Positions 55,172 through 64,000 of a stretch of 64,000 bases of DNA are shown in pieces. The stretch's first letter is position 1; each line of letters begins with the position of its first letter. The position numbers and the translations under genes were made by a program. The notes under the pieces were generated by a model, which made no database searches, was not told the DNA's origin, and was given only the letters and a program-made list of their open reading frames with translations. Origin of the DNA: Isoetes taiwanensis (taxonomy: Eukaryota; Streptophyta; Lycopodiopsida; Isoetales; Isoetaceae); NCBI GenBank assembly GCA_021234155.1, contig JAJEKV010000005.1, positions 7,866,216-7,930,215 of the forward strand. Reading direction: 5' to 3'.

Positions 55172-55791
55172 GATGTAAGTTCGCATGCCGGGTCGATTTG
55201 CGTAAGCCGATGGAGTCGGCCGGGGATCCGCAAGTGATCCGCCTGCTTTTCATGTATGCAACATTCTAGGCCGATTGATGCTTTTGCAGAATCGTTTGTT
55301 GGGTCTTGGAGCCGGAAGTGCGTTTCAACACCAACTCTTCAAGGTTTTATTTTGCTCAATCTAAGGAGGTGGATTTCCGCTTAAGTAAAATGTTTGTCAC
55401 TTGGAAAAATAACTTGCAATGTTTGCCGAGTACATTGGACTAATTATGAGGTTGCAAGTCTGCCATTGCGTAAAAATGTCTAGAGGATACATGTCAACTT
55501 GGTCTAATATGCGGTATTGTGTGTCTTACAAGAATTTGTAAATTGCACCAGTCCATCACAATAACTTTTTCGATGCCTTTTTCCAATCAATGGAAAACCT
55601 TTGTGCCCAGGAGGAATTGTCCATGCACATGCACATTATCAATAGTACGCTTGCGGGATGCGAGAGACATTTAAAGGCTCTATAAGTTATGCTCCTCTCA
55701 TTGTGGCAAAGAAATTTCCCGAAAGCATTTCCATCGAGCCAGTTTGAGACTCGATGTCGAACCCGCAGTGTTGGGTTTGCTACTGCCTTAG

Positions 55792-56930
55792 GTGGCATCC
55801 GGTGGTCCAATTCCCCGATTGTTCTTGAGACAAAAGTCGGAAAGTGGCTTGCAATGTGCTCTAAAGGCTCTAAATGTCCTAATTCTAGGATGTGTTCAAA
55901 ATGGGAAAGATCATTTTGCTATACAATTTTTGAGAAGATGTAGCAGAAAGATTTTTAAGCCAAATGCAACAACTTTTCCGGGCATTCTCAAGGTGTGTGC
56001 TAGGATAGAAGAAAGGAAGTTGATTCATGAACATATTATTAGAAGTAAACCTAATTCGGATGTGATGGTCACGCCACTCCATAGTTCATATGTATTGCAT
56101 GTTCTTAGTCTTCATGAAGCGGTCACCATTTTTAAAAAATTCCACGACCAAGATGTGGTGTTGTGGTGTCATGGAATGCCATTATTGCGTGACATGCACA
56201 AAGATGGAGAAGATCAATTGGTCGTAAATTGCTTTATAAATGCACCTAGCGTGCATGCACCCAAATGAAGCTACATTTGTTATGGTCGTGAGCTTGCACC
56301 AACATAGCAAAGCAAAAAAAGAAGAGGGCGGGATAATCCACGATAATATTATTAGAAGAGGATTAAGATGGAATGATGCCATTGGAAGCAGCATGATTCA
56401 AATGTATGCCATGCGTGGATGCCTGGAGGAGGCATGTAATGTCTTTAGTCAATTGTCTAATCAAGGTGTGGAGATATGGAATGCAATGATTGCCAGCTTT
56501 GCTCAACATGTTTTGAAAAGATGCAACAGAATGGTATAAAACCTGACAAAACCCCTTTTTCAAGTGCCTTGAACTCATATGCTAGCTTGAAAATCCCCAA
56601 GGAGGGAGGCTCATTCATGAGATGATACTTCAGACAGTGTGACACGATTATAGGGAATACCTTGGTTGATATTTATGTCAAATGTGAACTGTTGAAAGAA
56701 GCCTGTCATGTATTTTACAATATGCCAATGTGGGATGTAGTGTCATGGGTTGCCATGATTGCTGGATATATACAGCATTGAGATTACATTTTAGCTCTAG
56801 AGTATTTTGACCAAATGAAAGACAGTGGTCCTGTGGGATGGAATAATCTCAGATTATGCCCACGGTGGAGAATATGGAAGGTCTCTTCATTAGCAGATCA
56901 TCAATAATGGCCTCTAATCTAATGTTGTCG
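55792..56930 (+). pseudogene. PPR protein (PLS class) fragment
   Basis: Pentatricopeptide repeat proteins bind organellar RNA. Broken plus-strand frames show successive PPR units: GCVQNGKDHFAIQFLRRC, KPNATTFPGILKVCARIEER (P-type NxxTF), IHEHIIRSKPNSDV, EAVTIFKKFHDQDVVLWC, then HPNEATFVMVVSLHQHSKAK, IGSSMIQMYAMRGCLEEACN, FSQLSNQGVEIWNAMIASFA, KPDKTPFSSALNSYASLK, NTLVDIYVKCELLKEACHVF and WDVVSWVAMIAGYIQH. The unit order is the PLS pattern of plant E/DYW-type proteins. Several stops and frame changes, no start and no DYW end, so it is a captured or decayed fragment. Confidence 0.8.
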
Positions 56931-57942
56931 TAGGTAGAACCTTAGTTGATCTTTGAAGAAGCAAGTATTGTATTGTATTGAAAGCATGTGGTACGGTCTT
57001 TTTGCATGGTTTGCCATCGTCGGCCTTGGTAATATTCTACTAGATAGGCATGTAGACATCATTACAGAGCAACAATGTACTTTTTTAGGCCATTTGCATT
57101 GCCATTAGACTTGCATATATAATAAGGAAATGCCATTTAGAATACTCGAACACTAAAGTAATGACTTAACATCAAATCACACTCTACCATTCCATTTACA
57201 CCCCCAAACAAAGCTCTATTAACTAAAATTTACCAAAATATCCGATGTACATTAAAAAAATAAATTAACAAATAATGCAAAGAGATTAACACAAAAAACT
57301 TGCATAGCCCAAAAATAGAGAAGGGGCAAACAAACATGCATAATGTCCAAGTTTGGTTCATTTTTATAAAGATGTAAACTAAAAATATAATTCAATTAAA
57401 TACTTAGTTTGTGCCCTAGCTCTCCCTTATGTTCGATTGAGCATTCACCCATCCTAATTTGGACGGTGAGGATGACCCCTCGAATCCAGAACCCATATTA
57501 GTTCTATGTAAAATATAGGGACGGTGAGTGGCTCAGATTAGTTCTATCAAAGATGGGGAAGGGACAAAAGACGCTTGGTAAAAAAGGCAAATCCTTTAAC
57601 TTTTGCCTATTTGGAGGTGGCCTTTAGGGCACTCTTATGCTATAAATTCACCACCTTAAGCTAGCTTCCAACACTCAAGGAGGAGCAAGGAGACATGGTT
57701 TAGCATGAGGAACAAGCACGCATCTACGAAGACAACTTGATTGACAACATCTTAGGCAAGGAAATAATAGAGGAAGATGGCACCTACTATATGACAAGGC
57801 TGTCTTTACACCAAATAGTAATAACACGCTGAAGATCAACAACAAGGTCCTTCAGAGGTGACGTGGACAACTCCATACAACACTATCTAACATGAAGGAG
57901 CTAGGTTTCTTTCAAACATTGTTGAACCTTTGAAAAGTTTAT
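56931..57942. other. no gene seen
   Basis: AT-rich sequence inside Helitron B with no convincing frame on either strand. It contains short host-like stretches but no domain. Confidence 0.4.
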
Positions 57943-57994
57943 ATTACAAGAAACTTATCGCGGCGGCCAAGGCCGCCGCGAACATTTCTCTAGT
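57943..57994. other. GC-rich hairpin, CACTA-like or Helitron-like terminus
   Basis: ATTACAAGAAA leads into CGCGGCGGCC-AA-GGCCGCCGCG (57959-57980), a perfect 10-bp stem, followed after nine bases by CTAG and T (57990-57994). ATTACAAGAAA resembles the CACTACAAGAAA end of plant CACTA transposons, many of which have GCGGCGGC subterminal motifs. The hairpin plus CTAGT also fits a Helitron 3' end. The partner end was not found. Confidence 0.5.
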
Positions 57995-58381
57995 TCCAAA
58001 CTTGTTTAGCAATGAATCTGTATCAGTCTGGAATGATATGGAAGGGGTTTTTGAACATGCAAGATTTGAACTTGCAATTCCCAATATGATATATAGGTTG
58101 CCTTGATTACTTCTAAAAACTTTACTTAGTTGAACAAAGTAAAAAACAAACTTGGATCTTGATATTCAGATAATACAACCGTTTTATCTCATCTCCCACG
58201 TAGTTTAAAGTAATTATATGGTGCGCAAGTTGATGTTTTTATAGAGTAAATTCTAGGTTGTTAACAATAACTTTAGAAAATTAACAAATGTTGTATTTTG
58301 AAATCATTGCATAATGCAAAAGCCTTGCTATATGTCATCATGGCGGAGAGTTTTTCATTTTTCATTTGTCGTACTCTTAGA

Positions 58382-58460
58382 TTGACCTCACAACCATATG
58401 AACTTTAAAATGTAGAAATTTGACCTCACAACCATATGAACTTTAAAATGAAGTAGAAAT
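58382..58460. repeat. ~38-bp tandem duplication
   Basis: TTGACCTCACAACCATATGA with ACTTTAAAATG(AAG)TAGAAAT occurs twice in a row. A second short duplication (TAAAAGAATAATC...ACTAAAATACAGCCTGA) lies at about 58725-58825. No gene lies between 57995 and 58858 otherwise. Confidence 0.7.
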
Positions 58461-58858
58461 TTGAAACGATTCTTTCTATGTCTACTTTGGAAGAGCTTAA
58501 GGGCAGTAAGAGTGCAATCAATCTTGTGTATATTTTAAAGCTGTGCAAGTTTGCAAATTTTTGTGGAACAATTCAATGGCAAACAGGATAACATGCTAGA
58601 TGAGGTGGCCTGAAATTGGTTTTCCCTAGTTGGAATATGGCATATTTAGCTGCCACAAACAATTTTTTGGGAGAATCAAGCATTTGGACAAACAATCGTC
58701 TGGGGTCAAAACTATCGCTGGGCAAAAGAATAATCAACCAGTAAAATACAGCAAAAATACAGCCTGATGGGTTCAAAAGTATTGCTTGGGTAAAAGAATA
58801 ATCGATTACTAAAATACAGCCTGAGATACAGGAAGAGTTGGAAGTATCTTCAGATATT

Positions 58859-59290
58859 TTAGTAGGTGGGCAGATCTGGAGGAGGTGTAGGAACGATCTG
58901 GTCAGGCTTAGCTCCATTCTTACCAATAAATACAGTGGCCATTCCCCAAGTCACATGTCCTTCAAAGTGGCAATGCGAAATCCAAACACCTGGATAATAG
59001 AAAAATATTATCAGATCCTACCATTATCATATAACAGAGGCCTTGAGGCATACTTGGATTTTCAGCTCTCCAGTGCAGCGCAATTTCTTCCAGAACTCTT
59101 CAACACGGCAGTATTTCTTCACGTAGGATTAACCAGGTTAAAATTGGCAGGATGAGGGAGGAAATTTTAATTCCCAGCTCCATAACCAACCACATATAGA
59201 AGTCAGCTCCATGCAAGTGGAAGGGATGTCCCTGAGCTTGGAAATTTAGAGTCCCTTGCATTACCAACTCAACATTAGCTCCAAAAATAT
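58859..59290 (-). pseudogene. laccase (multicopper oxidase) C-terminal exons, captured
   Basis: Laccases are secreted plant multicopper oxidases acting on phenolics. On the minus strand the exon ~59290-59020 reads GANVELVMQGTLNFQAQ, HPFHLHGADFYVVGYGAGN (the HPxHxH copper-ligand motif), HPANFNLVNPT and, after a frame break, EEIALHWRAENPS. After an intron with acceptor at 58990, the last exon (58989-58859) reads VWISHCHFEGHVTWGMATVF (the HCHxxxH ligand motif) and ends PTPPPDLPTY, the normal laccase C-terminal pattern. Two stops in the upstream exon make it a pseudogene. Earlier laccase exons are not evident. Confidence 0.88.
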
Positions 59291-59643
59291 ATGTCTAACA
59301 TAATTTATAGACCTTTCTGTAAAGCATGCAACTGCGTAAGAAAATGGAGTTTGTCTGTTGGAAGCCATGTTCCTATTCAGCGAGTACAAATCCATGGGTT
59401 GCAGGTAAAGCATGACTCAGTGCATGATGTCGTTATGTATAGATCCAAATCCTCTTCTTCCAAGCTTCTTGCTAAAGCCACCTCCATTTCCTGGTATGTA
59501 AACCGTGGGGCAATCCATCAACGCAAGCTAAAGATTTATCAATTTCTTTATTGATTTAATTAATGGGTTTTCTTTTAAGTAGCTCTAGCATAGCCAAAGC
59601 AAATAATCACAAAAGCAAATCAAAAAAGCAACTACTGCCAAGC

Positions 59644-60079
59644 CTATAACCACAGCCGTGATTTTCTTTGTATATAATGGCAAAGAACCTGATATAATAT
59701 TGTTGTTTCTGAATTTGAGATAGCTACGCATTTTGAAGAAGATTTGAAGCTTCCAACAACTTGGTCAATTAAAGAACATTGGGCGTTTCCATAGACGTAT
59801 GCACTGTAGGAACAGCCTGAGAGGCAAAAGGCTCTGCAGCTCTTCTCTGATATGTCCCTAATGCCAACAATGTACCGTAGAAAAATACGTGGAGCCCTGC
59901 ACATCAACAATGTAATTATTCCGTTCTAGATTTTGGTGGCATGGAGCAGGGTCTACGTTAAGGGCACTACACCTCCATGCTGCTGAAGCCTTTAGACTAC
60001 CATCTTCTACTGTTAAATTTTTTGTTGAAAAACAACTGGCATTTTTCTTCGGTGCAAAACCCATATGCAGTGCTGCCAA
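59644..60079 (-). other. possible captured exons, unidentified gene
   Basis: Minus-strand frame 60079-59900 (MAALHMGFAPKKNASCFSTK, AWRCSALNVDPAPCHQ) ends near an acceptor-like TTGATGTGCAG, followed by GLHVFFYGTLLALGTYQRRA and EPFASQAVPTVHTSM. The second piece could be a membrane segment. I cannot name the gene; 59291-59640 before it gives no recognisable laccase exon. Confidence 0.3.
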
Positions 60080-60210
60080 AAATTTTAATCTTCATAAGGC
60101 TGCAACTCATATAACTGAAGGCTGTGTGACCCTGGTATATCACCGTAAAAAATTGCGTTTAAAGAGGCACATGAAGAAGTAGATGAATACATGAAGAGGT
60201 GTTGGAAATG

Positions 60211-60530
60211 TTAAGGCAGAGAATGAGCCTGTTTTTTTGGAAGGACGACTAACATAAAAATACCAAGGGAGGGGCAGAACAAACCTGTTTTGTTCAAAAG
60301 ATGCAAGTGAGGCGTGGAAGAATTTCCTCTGCTAGACAACCATAAACCGCCCACCAGATTCTGGCCTGGCAACAAAACTTCAGTTGGGTCATCAAAACTC
60401 TGCCGTTTCATAGCCCCGTTGAACGATCATACAGAACCCATTTTTTCTTCCCTCAAAATACGCATTTTCTGCTTGTGCAGCAGAGTTAAGCCAACTCGGT
60501 GGCAGAAGACACAGCTCATCTCAAAGGATG
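60211..60530 (-). other. possible captured 5' exon
   Basis: Minus-strand frame MASFEMSCVFCHRVGLTLLH, one stop, then MKRQSFDDPTEVLLPGQNLV and GGLWLSSRGNSSTPHLHLL. The Ser/Arg-rich start could be a plastid-targeting sequence. Unidentified; same strand as the laccase pieces. 60560-60760 also has a weak minus frame. Confidence 0.25.
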
Positions 60531-60974
60531 CCATAGCTAGAGCTTAAGGAGGTGAAACCAAAGCATGGCCAAAAGCACTCTTTAAAATCAAAACATCAGA
60601 TTTCGCCACCAGATCTGGCGGAAGGGACTCTAGACCACCTGTCATGCCATGTGTGGAGTTAGAAGAAAGAAAAGCGCCCTCAAAGAGCACCTCCAGGCCA
60701 TCAATCGGCCATCGCCAGAGCTCGCAGCAAAAAACAGGGGAAAGGAAGTGTCCTGGCATGTCTTGGCACAGAAATATTATATGTATCTTAATTATTGTAG
60801 AAATGGAGAAAAAATATACGTGTCAAGCGCCAGGGTTGCTCTCAGCCCAGAAATATTAGACATCCATTTTAAGAACAAAATACACTGCTTTATATAGGTA
60901 GTGATAATAAAAACTGGATTATTACTGCATGCTTTTCTCATTGCAACCAAAACATTTACGCGCTCCCAACTTAT

Positions 60975-61003
60975 GCCCAGCAACGCTGGGCACTCTTACT
61001 AGT
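60975..61003 (+). other. Helitron B 3' terminus
   Basis: GCCCAGC (60975-60981), AAC, GCTGGGC (60985-60991), then ACTCTTA and CTAG (60999-61002), host T at 61003. The hairpin is identical to that of Helitron A. Confidence 0.88.
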
Positions 61004-61438
61004 TCTATTGAAGAAAGTAATGTTGATGCACAAACTATGCTCGGCATTGGGACAGATTGTGCAGTGTACTTCGAAGAACCAGTGGAATCCATGGTGGCAC
61101 CACAAACCAAACAAGGTTCAACGAGAAAAAGGAACAAATCTGTTGCAATTCATAAGGTTTGGTATCTTGGTAGGGTATTTAGCATGAGGAGGAAGTCTGG
61201 CAGTGCATGGAGAGAGAGTAGAGAGCCTGTGGACTTAGTTAAATGCCTGTCTTTTGAAGTTCAATTAAATCTGGCATATTACAGGAAACATTGCAGCAAG
61301 GACGGCAAGTCCACTTGGTTTACTTATGATCTGACCGATAATCGACTTATAGACCTCGAGTCTATCATATCTCTTGCATCTTTAAGATATGAACTTGCCA
61401 AAAACATTTACCATATGATAATGATAGAGTACAGTTGA
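61003..61438 (+). pseudogene. transposase C-terminal exon, displaced by Helitron B
   Basis: Continues the transposase frame: SIEESNVDAQTMLGIGTDCA, then KVWYLGRVFSMRRKSGSAWR, REPVDLVKCLSFEVQLNLAY and TWFTYDLTDNRLIDLESI. The WYLGRV...FTYDLTD...IDLESIIS order is what I recall as the C-terminal module of this transposase family. It ends at TGA 61436-61438, or continues into a short exon after TTTTTGTAG (61540) reading VTRESRRSRECIRF. Confidence 0.75.
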
Positions 61439-62318
61439 ATAAGTTTGTCCGTGAACAGAATATTGGTAGGGTAATATTACGTCTTCAAATGGTTGAATTC
61501 TGCTACTAACTATCTCTTCTCTTTCATTCTTTTTGTAGGTGACAAGGGAAAGCAGAAGGTCTAGGGAGTGCATAAGGTTCAGGCAGATATTTGTCAAGTA
61601 CTTTGTCAATGATCATTTATGATTAAAGCTACCATTTCAACAGTTTATGTTTAAGAGCAGTTTTCTGCTTTGTATAAATCTCGAGCATGTTCTATTTGCT
61701 TTACTTTACTCAATGCATTCCATGTAGAAACTGTGATCTTGTTTAAACTTTACTTTGAATGCAATAAAGAATGGCTACTGGTTATTTGTGGAACTAGTTA
61801 GTTAGGTATGCTTTCTGATTTCATTGCTCGATGATTCATTTCTGCAGCATTTACAGAAGCAAAATAAAATGCTTCCAAAACAGCAGTAGCTGTTACCCTA
61901 CACTCTATTTTTAAGGGCATGACATGAAGACATAAGACATAATCAAAATCATATTTTGAGAACAACAAAACATAAACTGTTTGAAGACTGATTTCGGTTG
62001 AGAACATTACATAAAAGAAACATATTAAGATTCAGAAACTAAAACACAAGAACAATGTCCGAAACTGCGTCATATTCATATTATAATAGGATACTTTACA
62101 AAAAGGAAGGTTCACACCTGCGCATGGCAGTTTTCATGGCCATTTACAAAACAAAGCAATCTTAATATTTAGATCACGAGCTTTACAAAACAAGTTAGGG
62201 AGATTTCGTATTTACTGTCAAGAGCTGGCAAAACAAAAAACCTAAGCTATTATGAAGTCCAGGAGGCATAACTTAACGGAGGTGAGAATAAAGGAGGTTG
62301 AGAATAACAGAGATCGCT
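61439..62318. other. transposon 3' region, no gene
   Basis: AT-rich. It contains the likely 3' UTRs of the transposase gene and of the convergent minus-strand small ORF. No repeats of note. Confidence 0.45.
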
Positions 62319-62612
62319 TTACCAACTGCCCGGAGGTGGCATCCTAAGCTGCACATAGAGATCGTTCCCTCTGGCACGGATTTTCATCTCCAAAAGCCGC
62401 TCATCTGCAAGATTAACCCGATCAACCCACTGCTGAACTTTTTCAGTGATATAAACTCCGTGATCTTGCATGTGTACCACTTCCAGGCACGAAAATTTCG
62501 CCACAACTTTCAGCTTCGTGCCCTTGGGCTCTTTCGCGGCCTCTTCCTTGGGTGGAGCAGAGCCCACAGATTCTTCAGTAGGCCTCCTGGCGGTGGTCTT
62601 AATCCGCGCCAT
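62319..62612 (-). CDS. 97-aa protein encoded near the transposon's right end
   Basis: MARIKTTARRPTEESVG, a Glu/Lys/Pro stretch, then a well-structured segment VVAKFSCLEVVHMQDHGVY, KVQQWVDRVNLADERLLEMK and NDLYVQLRMPPPGSW. The frame is intact, with a balanced composition and a plausible start. It lies convergent to the transposase gene, inside the terminal repeats, so it may be a second protein of the transposon. The first ten residues resemble the histone H3 tail by chance. No family assigned. Confidence 0.55.
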   Translation of the reverse strand: MARIKTTARRPTEESVGSAPPKEEAAKEPKGTKLKVVAKFSCLEVVHMQDHGVYITEKVQQWVDRVNLADERLLEMKIRARGNDLYVQLRMPPPGSW

Positions 62613-63223
62613 TGTCGGAATAGGGAGAGGAATAGGCGGAGAAGGAGGATCGGGTTATGGCTTGGCAGAGAAGGAGGATCGGATCAGGTTATGGCGTTGG
62701 AGGGAATAAGAAGAGCTCGGATCGGGTTATGCCATTGGCGGCAGCTGCATGGCAAAATTCACCATAATGACGTCCTTAAAAGACGTGCCCGAAAATAAAA
62801 TCCGTAACAATAATTAATTTAAAACAATAATCAATAATCAATTTCGTAATGATGTCATCCTAAAATCGATTTAATTAAAATATATATAAAATATATACTT
62901 CCCTATGTATTCCAGGCGTATTTCTTTTTCTTATTTTTTGGAGTGACCATTGAACTAAAATAGCGCCATGGATGAACCCTAAATACTGACTGGATGTAAA
63001 CATTTGTAGATTGGATGTAAATATAAGGTAGAGGGTACATGAACGAATAATGGACGTAAAAATAAGGTTAAGGGTAGGGCAAGAAGTGCTTAGACTGGGT
63101 GTAAAAGTATGGAATCGGGTATTCCGCTTCGACAGTACGGGACCGTATACATAGGGGTGTTTCTATACATAGGGGTTTCTCCTGACTTGATGCACGCACA
63201 TGCCATATGCCCCTTATATAGAG
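62613..63223. other. transposon right-end region, no gene
   Basis: GC-rich promoter-like part (GGAGAAGGAGGATCGG and related words repeated at 62637-62715) upstream of the minus-strand ORF, then AT-rich sequence with the short repeat TGGATGTAAA(C/A)AT(T/A) near 62991-63100. Ends with the subterminal CACGCACATG and the inverted repeat. Confidence 0.45.
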
Positions 63224-63237
63224 GTGAACCCCCCGGG
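63224..63237 (-). repeat. right terminal inverted repeat
   Basis: GTGAACCCCCCGGG, reverse complement of the left end except one base, abutting the TTTCCTCC target duplication at 63238-63245. Confidence 0.85.
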
Positions 63238-64000
63238 TTTCCTCCCTTGTAAGGGGCTGCGAGTAAGGGAGTGAAAGTTAATGGGAATTTACATCAAACA
63301 GGTACAGATTCCACTCCTAATATAGTTCCTCAGCCCCAGGCAAATGATAGTTGCTTCGAAGTAATCTGATTCTGTTACAAAAGTTTCATATCAAAGATTT
63401 AGTGATTGGCTTTGTAAAGATATATCTAGTGCATCTAGAAAGGCAAGGGTGGCAGCTGCTTTACAAGTGTTGTCTGAAGGGAGTAAGGATGAGTTGTCCG
63501 CGATCTTGGACATATTGAAAGCTCAACAGACTCATCTTCAACAATAATTGCCCCAGATGACATATCTTATCAGTCTGATCGTCAAGATGTAGTTCAAGCT
63601 TCTGGTATTCCTGTGGTTGAGGTTATGACGATTAACTATCAGGTCTGGAGCGTGTGATTTGGTTTCATCCAAATCACCGTGGCTTTTTTGGTTAGGATGC
63701 ATAGCTACCACTCCAGAGATAGTGGGTTCAAGTCCCTTTTAGACCCTTAAATGTGACATTATGATTTGGATAACTCATGCCCTAATGGTGTGGGCAACCT
63801 GTAATAGGGTTGGGGCGTCCAGATGGTTGTCGTCACACTCCTTGGTTTTAATATCTTGCAAATTGATTTTGGTCCACCCCAAATTCCCCCTGTTGCAAGC
63901 CTTCAAGGAGGGGGGCCTTGAGGGAAGGATAGTGTGACGATTAACCATCAGGTCTGGAGCGTGTGATTCGGTTTCATCCAAATCATCGTGGCCTTTTTGG
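63238..64000. repeat. segmental duplication, copy 2, part 3
   Basis: Continues copy 2, matching 26702 onward (CCTTGTAAGGGGCTGCGAG). Contains the same L1 ORF1 remnant as copy 1 and the same TRIM-like element. Runs off the window at 64000. Confidence 0.85.
63624..64000 (+). mobile_element. TRIM-like element, duplicate, cut by window end
   Basis: Duplicate of 27088-27511: first LTR at 63624 (TATGACG, with the starting TG mutated to TA), second from 63933. It has the GAGGT flank at 63619-63623 and box B GGTTCAAGTCC at 63725-63735. The second LTR is cut by the window end. Confidence 0.7.

Larger units (their letters stand above)
54798..61002 (+). mobile_element. Helitron B, gene-capturing, inserted in the transposase gene
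   Basis: 5' end TCTTATATTATAATG (54798) after A, and 3' end hairpin GCCCAGC-AAC-GCTGGGC plus CACTCTTA and CTAG (60999-61002) before T (61003). Removing 6,205 bp restores the transposase reading frame exactly: codon TA|T joins MVY to SIEESN. No Rep or helicase is present, so it is non-autonomous and belongs to the Helitron A family by its 3' end. It carries fragments of a PPR gene (plus), a laccase gene (minus) and further exons not identified. Confidence 0.88.
50148..63237 (+). mobile_element. 13.1-kb DNA transposon of unassigned superfamily
   Basis: Terminal inverted repeats CTCGGGGGGTTCAC (50148-50161) and GTGAACCCCCCGGG (63224-63237) match at 13 of 14 positions. They are flanked by TTTCCTCC duplications, and the empty site is visible at 26702-26709. 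A further inverted 10-mer, CATGTGCGTG (50181-50190) / CACGCACATG (63193-63202), lies subterminally. The left end also folds as ACATGTATTC-CGTA-GAATACATGT (50162-50185). The element carries a multi-exon transposase gene on the plus strand and a small minus-strand ORF near the right end. Without the Helitron nested at 54798-61002, the element is 6,885 bp. Confidence 0.9.

Noticed and set aside
57990-57994. Calling this CTAGT as the definite end of a third Helitron
   Set aside because: The upstream sequence also fits a CACTA end and no matching 5' end or second copy can be seen, so it is reported only as ambiguous.
54798-61002. Interpreting the laccase, PPR and other pieces as functional host genes
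   Set aside because: All recognisable pieces are partial or carry stops or frame changes, and they lie inside Helitron ends.
62570-62612. Histone H3-like start (MARIKTTARRP) of the 97-aa ORF
   Set aside because: Only about ten residues resemble the H3 tail; the rest has no histone fold features, so the similarity is taken as chance.
1-64000. CRISPR arrays, rRNA genes, organelle insertions
   Set aside because: No regularly spaced direct repeats, no rRNA-like conserved blocks and no plastid or mitochondrial coding segments were recognised on either strand.

Overview
The window is land-plant nuclear DNA made almost entirely of nested transposable elements and captured gene fragments. Plant origin is supported by remnants of a laccase, a plant-type arabinose-5-phosphate isomerase, a plant BAG6-like ubiquitin-domain protein and a PLS-type PPR protein, alongside L1 LINEs, Ty3/Gypsy, Harbinger, pogo-like and Helitron elements. 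A large, repeat-rich genome is likely (fern, lycophyte or gymnosperm scale), but the species cannot be fixed from sequence alone. I found no intact host housekeeping gene, rRNA gene, canonical tRNA gene or CRISPR array.

Layout, left part: a multi-exon Ulp1/C48 protease gene on the minus strand (178-1570); a decayed Helitron with a frameshifted, internally deleted Pif1-like helicase and a clear 3' terminus at 3675; short tandem repeats (3885-4225); a 5-kb stretch of minus-strand gene fragments (KdsD/SETH3-like, BAG6-like and unknown exons, 5020-10082); a pogo/Jerky-type transposase (11522-14138, minus); a Harbinger transposase (15556-16560, plus) followed by a partly duplicated block carrying a minus-strand 264-aa ORF; and dispersed repeats (18290-24750).

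Right part: a roughly 5.07-kb unit (23958-29029) appears tandemly duplicated, with the second copy starting at 29030. The first copy acts as the empty site for two big insertions in the second. Insertion 1 is an L1-type LINE (29216-48753, 10-bp target duplication, 13-nt A tail). It was itself hit by an 11.2-kb minus-strand Ty3/Gypsy element (30348-41523, ~625-bp LTRs, GGATT target duplication, extra ORFs beyond pol) and by a second, GC-rich LINE (about 46455-48640). Insertion 2 is a 13.1-kb DNA transposon (50148-63237) with 14-bp terminal inverted repeats and an 8-bp target duplication. Its transposase belongs to a family I recognise by pattern but cannot assign to a named superfamily. That transposase gene is split by a 6.2-kb Helitron (54798-61002) carrying PPR, laccase and other host exons.

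Both copies of the duplicated unit also hold a TRIM-like mini-LTR element (27088-27511) whose LTRs contain a tRNA-Glu-like segment with pol III box A/box B motifs. The most unusual items are the unclassified DNA transposon with its precise boundaries, the frame-restoring Helitron insertion, the tRNA-like TRIM, and the antisense small ORF with its own TATA box inside the Gypsy element. Exon boundaries are my readings of GT/AG sites. Family assignments rest on motif recognition without database searches.
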